Origin: Actinomycetes bacterium
Lineage (GTDB): Bacteria; Actinomycetota; Acidimicrobiia; Acidimicrobiales; Bog-793
Length of the DNA stretch: 48,309 bases
Direction: 5' to 3'
Assembly (NCBI GenBank): GCA_021796545.1
Contig: JAKABX010000004.1
Span: 1 to 48,309 of the forward strand
The translations under genes and the position numbers were made by a program. Shown piece by piece: positions 22,158-31,003 of this stretch. The stretch's first letter is position 1. Each line of letters opens with the position of its first letter. The notes under the pieces were generated by a model. It did not search any database, had not been told where the DNA came from, and saw only the letters and a program-made list of their open reading frames with translations.

Positions 22158-22612
22158 GCGCCCCGCCGGGCCTCCGGCCGGCAAAGGGCCGCGATGCTCG
22201 AGAGGACCCCGTTCACGAAGCGCCCCGAGTCCTCGGTCGAGAACGCCTTTGCGAGTTCGACCGCCTCGTCGAGGATGACGGCGACGGGCACCTCGGACCG
22301 CTCGAGCAGCTCGTAGACCGCCAGGCGCAGCAGCTGGCGGTCGACCGCCGGCATCCGCTCCAGGCGCCAGCCGCTCGCCGCGTCGGCGATGAGGGCGTCG
22401 ATCTCCGACAGGCGCCGCCCGACGCCCGTGACGAGAGCGGCGGCGTAGCGGTCCGGCGCCACCGGCAGGTCGGCGAGGACCGCCGCCGGGCTCCGTCCCT
22501 TGACCTCGGCCTCATAGAGCAGGTCGAGCGCCCGCTCGCGCGCGCGGCGCCGGGCACCCGACGGCGCTTCGTCGCTCCCGGCCGGGGCGTCAGGCCCTCG
22601 TGAGGTACTCAC
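22154..22612 (-). CDS. nusB: Transcription antitermination factor NusB
   Basis: RNA-binding factor that acts with S10 (NusE) in antitermination of rRNA operons. The 152 residues have RRRARERALDLLYEAEVKG at the start of the helical fold, then RLERMPAVDRQLLRLAVYEL, then PVAVILDEAVELAKAFSTED and FVNGVLSSIA, all typical. The chosen GTG at 22612 overlaps the end of efp by 23 bases, consistent with coupling. The first 20 residues or so are low-complexity, so a start a little further in cannot be excluded. Confidence 0.92.
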   Translation of the reverse strand: MSTSRGPDAPAGSDEAPSGARRRARERALDLLYEAEVKGRSPAAVLADLPVAPDRYAAALVTGVGRRLSEIDALIADAASGWRLERMPAVDRQLLRLAVYELLERSEVPVAVILDEAVELAKAFSTEDSGRFVNGVLSSIAALCRPEARRGA

Positions 22613-23150
22613 CGGAACGGGTGTCGACCTTGATCCGGTCGCCCGGGTTGACGAAGAGGGGCACCTGGACGACGAGGCCGGTCTCCGTCGTCGCCGGCTT
22701 GCGGGCGCCCGAGACGCGGTCGCCCTGCAGCCCGGGCTCGGTCTCGGCGACGGTCAGCTCGACGGCCGCGGGCAGGTCGACGTCGACGACCTCGTTGCCG
22801 TACCACTGCAGGATCGCGGCGTCACCCTCCTTCAGGTAGGAGGGGGCCTGGCCGAGCGCGGCGCCGTCCACCGCGACCTGGTCGTAGGAGACGTTGTCCA
22901 TGAAGACGAAACGCTCGCCCTCGCGGTAGAGGAACTGCATCTCCTTCTTCTCGATCAGGGCCTGCTCGACCCGTTCGTCCGCTCGGAAGGTGCGCTCGAG
23001 CACGGCCTTCGTGCGCATGTTGCGCAGCTTGGTCCGCACGAAGGCCCCGCCCTTGCCGGGCTTGACGTGCTGGAACTCGATCACGGTGAACAGCCCTTCG
23101 GGAAGGTCGAGCGCCATGCCGTTCTTGAGGTCGTTGGTCGAGAGTGCCAT
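22590..23150 (-). CDS. efp: Elongation factor P
   Basis: Helps ribosomes through polyproline stretches. The 186 residues have the KOW-like N-terminal domain (STNDLKNGMALDLPEGLFTV), the tip loop KPGKGGAFVRTKLRNM with Lys near residue 33 at the position modified in other bacteria, and the two OB-like domains ending in DRIKVDTRSGEYLTRA. The ATG at 23150 overlaps the peptidase stop by one base. No modification enzyme gene (EpmA/B or EarP) is adjacent. Confidence 0.97.
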   Translation of the reverse strand: MALSTNDLKNGMALDLPEGLFTVIEFQHVKPGKGGAFVRTKLRNMRTKAVLERTFRADERVEQALIEKKEMQFLYREGERFVFMDNVSYDQVAVDGAALGQAPSYLKEGDAAILQWYGNEVVDVDLPAAVELTVAETEPGLQGDRVSGARKPATTETGLVVQVPLFVNPGDRIKVDTRSGEYLTRA

Positions 23151-24268
23151 CAGAGCGTGTAGTCCTTGGTCGACTTGGTGAGCAGGCGCGCGCCGCGGTC
23201 GGTCACGACCACGGTGTCCTCGATCCGGGCGCCGCCCCGGCCGGGCAGGTACACCCCGGGCTCGACGGTCACGACGCTGTCCGCGGGCAGGATATCAGCC
23301 GACTCCGCGGCGAGCCTCGGGGCCTCGTGGATTTCAAGGCCGACCCCGTGGCCCGTCGAGTGGGTGAACGCCTCGAGGTACCCCGCAGCCTCGAGCGACT
23401 CGCGACACGCCGCATCGACCGCCGCGGCGGCGGCGCCGGCGACGACCGCGCGCACCCCGGCGCGCTGGGCCGCGAGCACCGCCTCAACCACCGCATCGAG
23501 ACCGTCGGCCGGCTCGCCGACACAGAGGGTGCGCGTCATGTCGGAGTGGTAGCCGTCGACCGTGGCGCCGAAGTCGACGACGACGAGCTCGCCCCGGCCG
23601 ACAATCCGACCGCTCGGCCGGGCGTGCGGCAGGGCGGCGTTCGGCCCGGAGGCGACGATCGTCGCGAACGAGGGTGCCGACGCGCCGCGTCGCAGCATCT
23701 CGTGGTCGAGCTCGGCGGAGAAGGCCACCTCGCTGCAGCCGCTGAGAAGCATCTCCTTGGTCTGCGCGAGCGCCACGTCCGCGATCGCGCACGCCGCCTC
23801 GATGCGCGCGACCTCCCCCTCGTCCTTCACCATCCGCAGCGTCTCGACGAGCCCGGCCGTCGGCACGAGGACGATCCCCTCGAGGATGGACTGGAGTCGC
23901 CGGACCTCCGCCCAGCTCACCGCCGCGGCTTCGACGCCGAGGCGCCGCGCCGGACCGAGCCCGTGGCGCACCGCCTCCAGCTGGCTCGCCGCGAGCCCGA
24001 CATGGACCTCGGCGTCGACGCCCGCCGCCTCGAGTTCGAGGCGGGCCTGGTCGCGGTAACGGCCGTCGGTGCACAACAGCACGCCGGCTCCCCGCACGAG
24101 CAGCAGGGCCGCCGACCCGCTGAAGCCGGTCAGGTAGCGGATGTTCTCGAGACTGCTGACGAGCAGGGCGTCGCAGCCCGCCGGCTCGAGCGCGGCGACG
24201 AGGCGCGGGAGGCGGGCCGCCACCTCCATCGGTGGCAGGGAGTCGACAAGGGCCGGGGTGCCGGTCAT
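23150..24268 (-). CDS. M24 family Xaa-Pro peptidase
   Basis: Metallopeptidase that cleaves Xaa-Pro bonds. The 372 residues contain a creatinase-like N-terminal domain (LLVSSLENIRYLTGFSGSAAL) and the pita-bread catalytic domain. Metal ligands are seen in VVDFGATVDGYHSDMTRT (two Asp), HSTGHGVGLEIHEAP (His), VEPGVYLPG (Glu) and ARIEDTVVVT (Glu). Its position between aroQ and efp is the common actinobacterial order. A 34-base gap separates it from aroQ, the largest within this run, and a TACAGT hexamer lies 6 bases before its ATG, so it may have its own promoter. Confidence 0.92.
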   Translation of the reverse strand: MTGTPALVDSLPPMEVAARLPRLVAALEPAGCDALLVSSLENIRYLTGFSGSAALLLVRGAGVLLCTDGRYRDQARLELEAAGVDAEVHVGLAASQLEAVRHGLGPARRLGVEAAAVSWAEVRRLQSILEGIVLVPTAGLVETLRMVKDEGEVARIEAACAIADVALAQTKEMLLSGCSEVAFSAELDHEMLRRGASAPSFATIVASGPNAALPHARPSGRIVGRGELVVVDFGATVDGYHSDMTRTLCVGEPADGLDAVVEAVLAAQRAGVRAVVAGAAAAAVDAACRESLEAAGYLEAFTHSTGHGVGLEIHEAPRLAAESADILPADSVVTVEPGVYLPGRGGARIEDTVVVTDRGARLLTKSTKDYTL

Positions 24269-24274
24269 CTGTGC

Positions 24275-24280
24275 ACTGTA
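24275..24280 (-). promoter_or_regulatory. Candidate -10 before the peptidase gene
   Basis: TACAGT on the minus strand, 6 bases before the ATG at 24268, with no Shine-Dalgarno sequence between. It would give a leaderless transcript for the peptidase-efp-nusB run. Pattern evidence only. Confidence 0.4.
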
Positions 24281-24302
24281 GGGACGCGGGCCACGGCGGC
24301 GC

Positions 24303-24755
24303 TCACGCGCGCCCGAGGAGGGCTGCGACCGCGTCGAGCGCGAGCAGGTAGCCGAGGCCGCCGAAGCCCGCGACGGTCCCGTCCGCGACCGGCGCCACGA
24401 CGCTCGTCTGGCGCCAGGGCTCACGCGCGGCGGGGTTGGAGAGGTGGAGTTCGACGACCGGCCCGGCGAAGGTCGCGAGCGCGTCGTGCAGCGCCCAGCC
24501 GTAGTGGGTGAGCGCACCGGCGTTGACCACGAGGGCCGCCGCACGGCCGCGCGCGCCGTGGACGGCCGCGACGAGGGCGGCCTCAGCGTCGGCCTGGAGG
24601 TGCTCGAGCGCCAACCCGTGCGCCGCGGCCCGCTCGCTCGCCCGACGGACATGGTCCTCCAGGCGCTCGGTGCCGTACACCTTCGGGTCCCGGTCGCCGA
24701 GCAGCTGGAGGTTCGGCCCCGACAGCAGGAGGACGACGGGCGGTCGTGCGCTCAT
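24303..24755 (-). CDS. aroQ: Type II 3-dehydroquinate dehydratase
   Basis: Third step of the shikimate pathway, dehydroquinate to dehydroshikimate. The 150 residues carry the type II pattern: LSGPNLQLLGDRDPKVYG with the catalytic Tyr, VVNAGALTHYGWALHDAL, ELHLSNPAAREPWRQTSVV with the catalytic His, and GFGGLGYLLALDA. Two positions differ from the commonest consensus (Gln for Asn in GPNLNLLG, NAGAL for NPGAY), but the active-site Tyr, His and Arg remain. Its start overlaps the stop of the aroKB fusion. Confidence 0.93.
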   Translation of the reverse strand: MSARPPVVLLLSGPNLQLLGDRDPKVYGTERLEDHVRRASERAAAHGLALEHLQADAEAALVAAVHGARGRAAALVVNAGALTHYGWALHDALATFAGPVVELHLSNPAAREPWRQTSVVAPVADGTVAGFGGLGYLLALDAVAALLGRA

Positions 24756-26314
24756 GGGGCCTCCTTGCGCCAGGTCGCGAGGACCTCGGAGACGACCGCG
24801 GGATCCACGCCCGCGACGGGCTCGACGCCACGGGGGCCGTCCAGCACGAAGGTCAGGCCGGCCGTCGCCTTCTTGTCCCGCGCCATCGCCGCGACGAGCG
24901 CGTCGTCCTCGGCGGCGGCCGGCAGGGTGTCGGGCAGGCCGTAGCCGCGGACGACCTCGAGGTGGCGCGCGACGCGCTCGGGCCCGATGCGCCCGAGGCG
25001 CTCGGCGAGGCGGGCCGCGAAGACGAGGCCGATCGCGACCGCCTCCCCGTGGCGCAGGTCGAGCGCGCCGGGGTCGCCCTCGTCACCGGCGAGGCCGACG
25101 GCCTCGAGCGCGTGGGCGAGGGTGTGGCCGTAGTTGAGGCGGGCACGCGCGCCAGCCTCGCGCTCGTCCGCCGCGACGACGGCGGCCTTGGCGGCGACGC
25201 AGCGCGCGACCTGCTCGACGAGCGGGAGGTCGTCGAGATCCTCCACCCCCAAGAACGCGTACTTCGCCATCTCCCCGAGGCCGGAGCGCCACTCCCGCCC
25301 GGGGAGGCTCAAGAGGACATCGGTGTCGCAGAGCACGGCGCTCGGCTGCCAGAACGCTCCGACGAGGTTCTTTCCCTCGGGCAGGTTGATCCCGGTCTTG
25401 CCGCCGATGGCCGCGTCCACCTGCGCGAGCAGCGTCGTCGCCACGTGCACGACCCGAACGCCGCGGTGGTAGGTGGCCGCGGCGAAGCCGGCGACGTCGC
25501 TGACCATTCCGCCTCCGAGCGCGACGACGACGTCCGCGCGGGTGAGCCCTGCGGCGACGAAGCGTCGCCACAGCGCCTCGAGGGTCGCGACCGACTTCGC
25601 CCGCTCGCCGCGACCGATCTCAAGGCGCGTCGTCTCGAGCCCGGTCTCGACCGCGACGGGGATCCCCTCCTGGGTCACGAGGCAGCAGCGCCGGGCGCCC
25701 CGGGGCAGGACCTCGGCAAGGAGGCGGGCCGCGCCCGGACCGACGACCACGTCGTAGCCGCGCCCGGCGAGCCCGACGCGCACCCGGCGCTGGAGCGCCC
25801 CCACCGCGCGGAGCGCCGCCTGGTCGGCGCTCAGGCCGTCGACGTCGACGACGACGGTCGCCACCGCCGCATAGAGGGGGGCCCGCTCGGCGTCGAGGCG
25901 GGCGAGCGCCCCGGCGGGGTCGCCGGCGAGAAGCGGGCGGTCGCCCGCCGCCCCGAGGCGCGCGGCGAGGGTGTCGGTGTCGGCCCGGAGCCAGACGACG
26001 TCGCTCCCCTCGAAAAGTGCCCGGTTCGCCGGCGCGAGGACGGCACCGCCACCGGCCGCGACGACGCGGGGCGGCGAGGCCCCGAGCGCGTCGGCGAGGG
26101 CGTCGTGCTCCGCGGCGCGAAAGGCCTCCTCGCCGTGCCGGCGGAACAGCTCGGCGACGCTCATCCCCGACGTGCGCTCGACGGTCTCGTCGGTATCGAC
26201 GAAGCCCCGGCCGATCAGGGCCGCGAGCGCGCGCCCGGTGGAGGTCTTGCCGGCACCGGGCATGCCGACGAGCACGACGTGGCGCGGCGCGGGCCGTCCC
26301 GCCGGGCCGCTCAC
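24752..26314 (-). CDS. aroKB: Fused shikimate kinase / 3-dehydroquinate synthase
   Basis: One 520-residue frame joins two shikimate-pathway enzymes. Residues about 1-170 are shikimate kinase: P-loop [44 protein letters not shown] and the AAGGGAVL loop. Residues about 178-520 are dehydroquinate synthase: [19 protein letters not shown] for [22 protein letters not shown], and metal ligands in [18 protein letters not shown] and [10 protein letters not shown]. No stop or start lies between them. Such fusions are known (for example in Thermotoga). The GTG at 26314 overlaps the aroC stop as GTGA. Confidence 0.95.
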   Translation of the reverse strand: MSGPAGRPAPRHVVLVGMPGAGKTSTGRALAALIGRGFVDTDETVERTSGMSVAELFRRHGEEAFRAAEHDALADALGASPPRVVAAGGGAVLAPANRALFEGSDVVWLRADTDTLAARLGAAGDRPLLAGDPAGALARLDAERAPLYAAVATVVVDVDGLSADQAALRAVGALQRRVRVGLAGRGYDVVVGPGAARLLAEVLPRGARRCCLVTQEGIPVAVETGLETTRLEIGRGERAKSVATLEALWRRFVAAGLTRADVVVALGGGMVSDVAGFAAATYHRGVRVVHVATTLLAQVDAAIGGKTGINLPEGKNLVGAFWQPSAVLCDTDVLLSLPGREWRSGLGEMAKYAFLGVEDLDDLPLVEQVARCVAAKAAVVAADEREAGARARLNYGHTLAHALEAVGLAGDEGDPGALDLRHGEAVAIGLVFAARLAERLGRIGPERVARHLEVVRGYGLPDTLPAAAEDDALVAAMARDKKATAGLTFVLDGPRGVEPVAGVDPAVVSEVLATWRKEAP

Positions 26315-27507
26315 GCGGGCGTCGTCGACGCGCCGGGCGCCCGCGAAGGGGTCTCGTCGAGTGCGGCGAGGTACCCGGCGCGGTTGCGCTGCACCTCGGC
26401 GAGAGAGTCGCCACCGAACTTGCGCAGGGCCTCGCCGGCGAGGACGAGGGCCACCATCGTCTCGGCGACCACGCCCATCGCCGGCACCGCAGTGACGTCG
26501 GTGCGCTCCTTGAACGAGACCGTCTCTTGCTTGGTGACGACGTCGACGGTCTTCAGCACGGGGCGGTTCAACGTGGCGAGCGGCTTCATCGCGGCTCGGG
26601 CGACGACCAGCGCTCCGGTCGAGATGCCCCCTTCGACACCACCGGCGCGCGTCGTCTCCCGCACGTAGGTCCCGGCTGCGGCATCCCAGCCGACGGCGTC
26701 ATGGGCCTCCGAGCCGCGCAGGCCCGCGACGGCGAACGCGTCACCGATCTCGACCCCCTTGACGGCCTGGATGCTCATCAGCGCGCCGGCCAGCTGCGCA
26801 TCGAGCTTGCGGTCCCAGTGGACGTGGCTGCCGAGACCGACCGGGACGCCGTAGGCGAGGACCTCGGCGACGCCGCCGAGCGAGTCGCCAACCTTGGCCG
26901 CGGCCTTGATCTCGGCGACCATCTCCTCGGCTGCGACCGGGTCGAAGCAGCGCACCGGCGACTCGTCGACCGCCGGGAGGTCCCCGGGCTCCGGCCGGCG
27001 CCCGAGGGGGGCGCGCGCCGCGCCGAGCTGGATGACGTGACTCACGACCGCGACGCCAAGACGCGCGAGGAGCGCCTTGGCGAGCGCGCCGGCCGCGACG
27101 CGCGCCGCCGTCTCGCGTGCGGACGCGCGCTCGAGCACGTCGCGGGCGTCCGCGAAGCCGTACTTCTGCATCCCGGCGAGGTCGGCGTGTCCCGGCCGCG
27201 GCGTCGTGAGCTCCCTTTGCGGCAGCCCGGGTGCAGCGGACATCTCCTGCTCCCACTTCGGCCACTCGCTGTTCGCGATCTCGATCGCGACCGGCGAGCC
27301 GAGGGTGCGGCCGTGGCGCACGCCGCCGAGGAGGGTGACCTTGTCCTGTTCGAAGCGCATCCGCGGGCCGCGCCCGTAGCCGAGGCGGCGGCGCGCGAGC
27401 TCGAGGGCTACCTCCTCGACCGTGATCGGCAACCCGGCCGGAAGGCCCTCGACGACGACGACGAGGGCGGGACCGTGCGACTCGCCAGCGGTGAGGAAGC
27501 GGAGCAC
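26311..27507 (-). CDS. aroC: Chorismate synthase
   Basis: Final common step of aromatic synthesis, EPSP to chorismate, needing reduced FMN. The 398 residues begin with [20 protein letters not shown], then include [38 protein letters not shown] and the [19 protein letters not shown] signature. The GTG at 27507 fits the family N terminus exactly. An extension upstream has no similarity. A TAGATT hexamer lies 7 bases before it and no ribosome site is seen, so aroC probably heads the aro transcript as a leaderless gene. Confidence 0.96.
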   Translation of the reverse strand: MLRFLTAGESHGPALVVVVEGLPAGLPITVEEVALELARRRLGYGRGPRMRFEQDKVTLLGGVRHGRTLGSPVAIEIANSEWPKWEQEMSAAPGLPQRELTTPRPGHADLAGMQKYGFADARDVLERASARETAARVAAGALAKALLARLGVAVVSHVIQLGAARAPLGRRPEPGDLPAVDESPVRCFDPVAAEEMVAEIKAAAKVGDSLGGVAEVLAYGVPVGLGSHVHWDRKLDAQLAGALMSIQAVKGVEIGDAFAVAGLRGSEAHDAVGWDAAAGTYVRETTRAGGVEGGISTGALVVARAAMKPLATLNRPVLKTVDVVTKQETVSFKERTDVTAVPAMGVVAETMVALVLAGEALRKFGGDSLAEVQRNRAGYLAALDETPSRAPGASTTPA

Positions 27508-27514
27508 GGGGCCG

Positions 27515-27520
27515 AATCTA
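27515..27520 (-). promoter_or_regulatory. Candidate -10 of the aroC operon
   Basis: TAGATT on the minus strand, 7 bases upstream of the aroC GTG. There is no Shine-Dalgarno sequence, consistent with a leaderless message. Confidence 0.4.
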
Positions 27521-27548
27521 CCTGCCCGTCCGCGGGGCTCCCGCCCTC

Positions 27549-28196
27549 CTACTTCTTCGAGGCCTGGTAGTAGGGGTTGGAGCCCTGGGCGTGCGCGGTG
27601 ACGTCCACGATGCGGGAGATCTCGGGCACGGCCTCCTGGATCGCGACGGCGATGCCCTGGCTGAGGGTGACCTGCGCGAGTCCGCAGCCCTGGCACCCGC
27701 CCGACAGCATGACGTAGGCGACGGCCTCCTCGTCGATCCCGACCAGGTCTGCCCGCCCACCGTGGCGGGCGATCTGCGGGTTGACCTCGCTCTCGAGGAT
27801 CTCGAGCACGCGCGCCGCGAGCGGCCCCTCCAGCGAGCCGAAGCTGCCGGGCTCGGGCGCGCCCGGTGCGGTCGGCGGCGTGTTCGGGTTGAGGATGAGG
27901 AGGCCGTCGTCGCCCACGTCCAGCGTCGCCCCACCCATCTTCTCCGCCGTCCCCGCCGGGAAGACGACGGGGAGGCCACCGTGACGTTCCACGTGGTCAC
28001 GGGGCCCCGCGTCGGCCGCGGCCTCGAACCAGATGTCGTAGGTGTAGGCCCCGTTCTCGGCGCCGGAGACCTCGACGAAGAGCCCGAGGCCGTCGGGCGC
28101 CTGCTCGCCGGCGCGGGCCTCGAGGACGAGCTCGAGGGCTTCCTCGGTGATGTTGAGCAGCGCGGACCCAGGGGTGGGTGGTTCGGGGAGGTTCAC
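27549..28196 (-). CDS. NifU/NfuA-type Fe-S cluster scaffold or carrier protein
   Basis: 215 residues with two parts. The N-terminal part (about 1-105) resembles an A-type (IscA/HesB-like) domain ([33 protein letters not shown]) but lacks the A-type cysteines. The C-terminal NifU domain has [19 protein letters not shown] and the cluster-binding Cxx[18 protein letters not shown], with Cys168 and Cys171. This layout is that of NfuA, which carries 4Fe-4S clusters to target enzymes. It stands alone, divergent from the ATP-grasp and radical SAM genes, whose Fe-S enzyme is a possible client. The GTG at 28196 has no ribosome site. Confidence 0.88.
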   Translation of the reverse strand: MNLPEPPTPGSALLNITEEALELVLEARAGEQAPDGLGLFVEVSGAENGAYTYDIWFEAAADAGPRDHVERHGGLPVVFPAGTAEKMGGATLDVGDDGLLILNPNTPPTAPGAPEPGSFGSLEGPLAARVLEILESEVNPQIARHGGRADLVGIDEEAVAYVMLSGGCQGCGLAQVTLSQGIAVAIQEAVPEISRIVDVTAHAQGSNPYYQASKK

Positions 28197-28202
28197 ACCG
28201 TC

Positions 28203-28208
28203 ATCGTA
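28203..28208 (-). promoter_or_regulatory. Candidate -10 before the NfuA-like gene
   Basis: TACGAT on the minus strand, 6 bases upstream of the GTG at 28196. It suggests a leaderless transcript. Confidence 0.4.
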
Positions 28209-28262
28209 GGGCCGCGACGAGGCGCTCGGTCGGGGCGCGCCCGGGTTGTGCGACGGGCCGGC

Positions 28263-29537
28263 ATGATGGACGAGATGCCCCGGGTGCTGCTCGTCCTGCC
28301 GACCGCCACCTACCGCGCCGACGCCTTCCTTGCCGCCGCGCGCCGTCTCGGCGTCGAGGTGACGACCGCGTCGGACCAGGCGCAGGTGCTCGCGGACGTG
28401 ATGGGCGACCGCTTCGTGCGCGTGCCCCTCGAGGATCCCGACGCCGGTGCCGCGGCGATCGCGGCCCTGGACGGGCGCCGCGCCCTCGACGCCGTGGTCG
28501 CCGTCGACGACCAGGGCCTCCTCACCGCCGCGGCGGCCGCCGCGCGTCTCGGCCTCGCACACAACCCGCCCGACGCGCTCCGCGCCACGCGGGACAAGGC
28601 CGAGATGCGCACCCGTCTCGCCGCCGCCGAAGTCCCCCAGCCGGAGTTCACGGTCTGCACGGCCGACGACGGCGACGCGCTCGTTGCGGCGGTCGAGCGG
28701 GCCGCCCGGCGCCGGGGTGGCCCGGTCGTCGTCAAGCCCACGGGGCTGTCGGCAAGCCGGGGTGTGATCCGCGCCGACGCCCCCGACGGCGCGGGGCGGG
28801 CGGCACGGCGCATCGCAGCCCTGCTCGCCGGGATCGGCGAGCCGCTGCGCGTCGTCGTCGAGCGCTACGTCCCCGGCGACGAGGTCGCGCTCGAGGGCCT
28901 GCTCAGTGACGGGGTGCTCTCGACCCTCGCGGTCTTCGACAAGCCCGACCCCCTGGTCGGCCCCTTCTTCGAGGAGACGATCTACACGACGCCCTCGCTC
29001 CAGGCGCGCCCGGTGCTCGACGCCCTCGAGATCGCGGTCGCCCAGGCCGTTGCGGCGCTCGGGCTGCGCCACGGGCCCCTGCACGCCGAAGCGCGTCTCG
29101 AGAGGACGCCCGCCGGGGTCGTCCCGAGGATCCTCGAGGTCGCCGCGCGCACGATCGGCGGGCGGTGCGCCGCCGCGCTCAGCTTCGCCACGGGGACGAC
29201 CCTCGAGGAGGTCGTGCTCGCCCACGCGCTCGGGCGCGGCACGGACCTCCGGCCGTCGCCGGGGGCGAGCGGGGTGATGATGATCCCGATCCCGGCGACC
29301 GGTCGCCTCGTCGGCGTGGAGGGGCGCGAGCGCGCCGGAAAGGTCCCCCTCATCACGGGCCTCGAGATCACGGTCCCGCCGGGCGGCCGGGTCGTCGCGC
29401 TCCCCGAGGGGGACCGTTACCTCGGCTTCCTCTTCGCCCGTGGGCAGAGCCCCGGCGCCGTCGCCGACGCGCTGCGCGCGGCCCACGGGGAGCTCGAGAT
29501 CCACATCGACCCCGACCCTGGGCAGGGTGCACCGTGA
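28263..29537 (+). CDS. ATP-grasp family carboxylate-amine ligase-like protein
   Basis: 424 residues with the ATP-grasp fold: a Rossmann-like N-terminal lobe (VLLVLPTATYRADAFLAAAR), a central lobe with VVVKPTGLSASRGV for ATP binding and YVPGDEVALEGLLSDGVL, and Mg-binding acidic positions around HAEARLE and RILEVAARTIGG. This general pattern is shared with carbamoyl-phosphate synthase, dapdiamide-type ligases and amino acid ligases. The substrate is unknown. The ATG at 28263 is chosen as the first of three in-frame ATGs. The stop overlaps the radical SAM gene as GTGA, so the two probably act together. Confidence 0.8.
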   Translation: MMDEMPRVLLVLPTATYRADAFLAAARRLGVEVTTASDQAQVLADVMGDRFVRVPLEDPDAGAAAIAALDGRRALDAVVAVDDQGLLTAAAAAARLGLAHNPPDALRATRDKAEMRTRLAAAEVPQPEFTVCTADDGDALVAAVERAARRRGGPVVVKPTGLSASRGVIRADAPDGAGRAARRIAALLAGIGEPLRVVVERYVPGDEVALEGLLSDGVLSTLAVFDKPDPLVGPFFEETIYTTPSLQARPVLDALEIAVAQAVAALGLRHGPLHAEARLERTPAGVVPRILEVAARTIGGRCAAALSFATGTTLEEVVLAHALGRGTDLRPSPGASGVMMIPIPATGRLVGVEGRERAGKVPLITGLEITVPPGGRVVALPEGDRYLGFLFARGQSPGAVADALRAAHGELEIHIDPDPGQGAP

Positions 29538-31003
29538 GCCGGATCCTCCTCTTGTCGACCTACGAGCTCGGCGCGCGCCCGCTCGGCTGCACGGTCCCCG
29601 CGGCCGCCCTCGCTGCCGACGGTCACGAGGTCCGTGCGCTCGACCTCTCCCTCGGGACTCTCGAGCCCCGCGCTCTCGAGGAGTCCGACGGCGTCGTGGT
29701 CTCGGTCCCGATGCACACCGCGTGGCGGCTCACCATGGGCGTCCTCGCGCAGATCCGCGGGTCGCGTCCCGACGTCCCGGTCTTCGTCCACGGTCTGTAC
29801 GCCGTGGCGACCGCCGACGCGGCCGGAGTGCTGCTCGGCCCCCGCGACGTCGTCGCGGCCGGCGAGGTGGGCCCGGCGCTGCGGCAGTGGGCGGCGGGGC
29901 TCGGCGAGGACCCCGGGGCCTCCCCGGCGGGTGGCCCCTCCCGCCTCGTGAGCCTCGGCCCGGCCCGGCGCGGTCCCCGGCCGCCCCAGCGGCGCGCCGG
30001 GCTCGCGGGGCTCGACGCGTACGCGCACCTGGTGCGCGGCGCAGAGGAGCGCCTCGTCGGCACGCTCGAGACCTCGACGGGCTGCAACCACACCTGCAGG
30101 CACTGCCCGGTTCCCGTCGTCTACGCGGGGCGCTCGCGCGCCGTCGCGCTCGAGACGACCCTCGCCGAGGCGGACGCGCTGATCGCCGAGGGTGCGCGTC
30201 ATCTCCACCTCGCCGACCCCGACTTCCTCAACCGCCCGACCCACGCGCGCGCGTTCGCCCGCGCGCTGCACGGCGCCCATCCCGAGGTGAGCTTCGACGC
30301 GACCGTGAAGGTGAGCCATTTGCTCCGCCACGCCGATCTTCTCGGGGAGCTCGCGCGCTGTGGACTCGTGCTCGTCACGACCGCCCTCGAGTCGACGAGC
30401 GGCACCGTCCTCGCACGCCTGCACAAGGGGCACACCGCCGCCGAGATGCGCGTCGCCCTCGAGCTGCTGCGTGCCCGGCGGATCGAGCCCCGCCCGTCGT
30501 TCCTCCCCTTCACCCCCTGGACAACGCGCAGGGACGTCACCGACCTGTTCGACTTCGTCGCCGAGGAGGACCTCGTCCACAACCTCGACGCGGTGCAGTA
30601 CGCGATCCGCCTGCTGCTGCCCCCGGGGTCGCTGCTGCTGGCCGACCCCGACCCGGTCCTCGCCGCCAGCCTCGCCGGCGAGGACCGCGCCAACGGCGGC
30701 ACCGCGTGGCGGGCGGCCGACCCGGCGCTCGACGCCTGCCAGGAGGCGCTCGCCGCCTGCGCCGAGCAGCTCGCGGACGCTGACGCCCGGGTCGCCTACG
30801 ACGCGCTCCGGGCCGTCGCGCACGAGCGCCTCGGTCTTGCCGACCAGGGGGCACCCCGGCCCCGTGCGAGCGGAGCGCCGCCGGGTCCCGAGCGCCCCCG
30901 GCTCAGCGAAGCCTGGTTCTGCTGTGCCGAGCCGACACGCGCCCAGCTCGCGGGCGTCGGGCGGGGACGCGGGTGCGAGGCCGGCGGGGCGGGCGTTGGC
31001 TAG
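29534..31003 (+). CDS. CUAEP/CCAEP-tail type radical SAM protein
   Basis: 489 residues. The N-terminal 130 resemble a B12-binding-like Rossmann domain (CTVPAAALAADGHEVRALDL) but lack a DxHxxG motif. The radical SAM cluster motif is CNHTCRHC, with Cys184, Cys188 and Cys191. Downstream motifs HLHLADPDFLN and LVTTALESTSGTVL fit the SAM-binding barrel. Near the C terminus, AWFCCAEPT contains CCAEP at residues 463-467. I recall a radical SAM family named for a CUAEP or CCAEP tail in which one Cys can be selenocysteine. Here the codons are TGC TGT (30920-30925), so this is a Cys version. The reaction is unknown. Confidence 0.85.
   Translation: MSRILLLSTYELGARPLGCTVPAAALAADGHEVRALDLSLGTLEPRALEESDGVVVSVPMHTAWRLTMGVLAQIRGSRPDVPVFVHGLYAVATADAAGVLLGPRDVVAAGEVGPALRQWAAGLGEDPGASPAGGPSRLVSLGPARRGPRPPQRRAGLAGLDAYAHLVRGAEERLVGTLETSTGCNHTCRHCPVPVVYAGRSRAVALETTLAEADALIAEGARHLHLADPDFLNRPTHARAFARALHGAHPEVSFDATVKVSHLLRHADLLGELARCGLVLVTTALESTSGTVLARLHKGHTAAEMRVALELLRARRIEPRPSFLPFTPWTTRRDVTDLFDFVAEEDLVHNLDAVQYAIRLLLPPGSLLLADPDPVLAASLAGEDRANGGTAWRAADPALDACQEALAACAEQLADADARVAYDALRAVAHERLGLADQGAPRPRASGAPPGPERPRLSEAWFCCAEPTRAQLAGVGRGRGCEAGGAGVG

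Noticed and set aside
30920-30925. Selenocysteine codon in the radical SAM tail
   Set aside because: The codons are TGC TGT, not TGA, so no recoding is needed.
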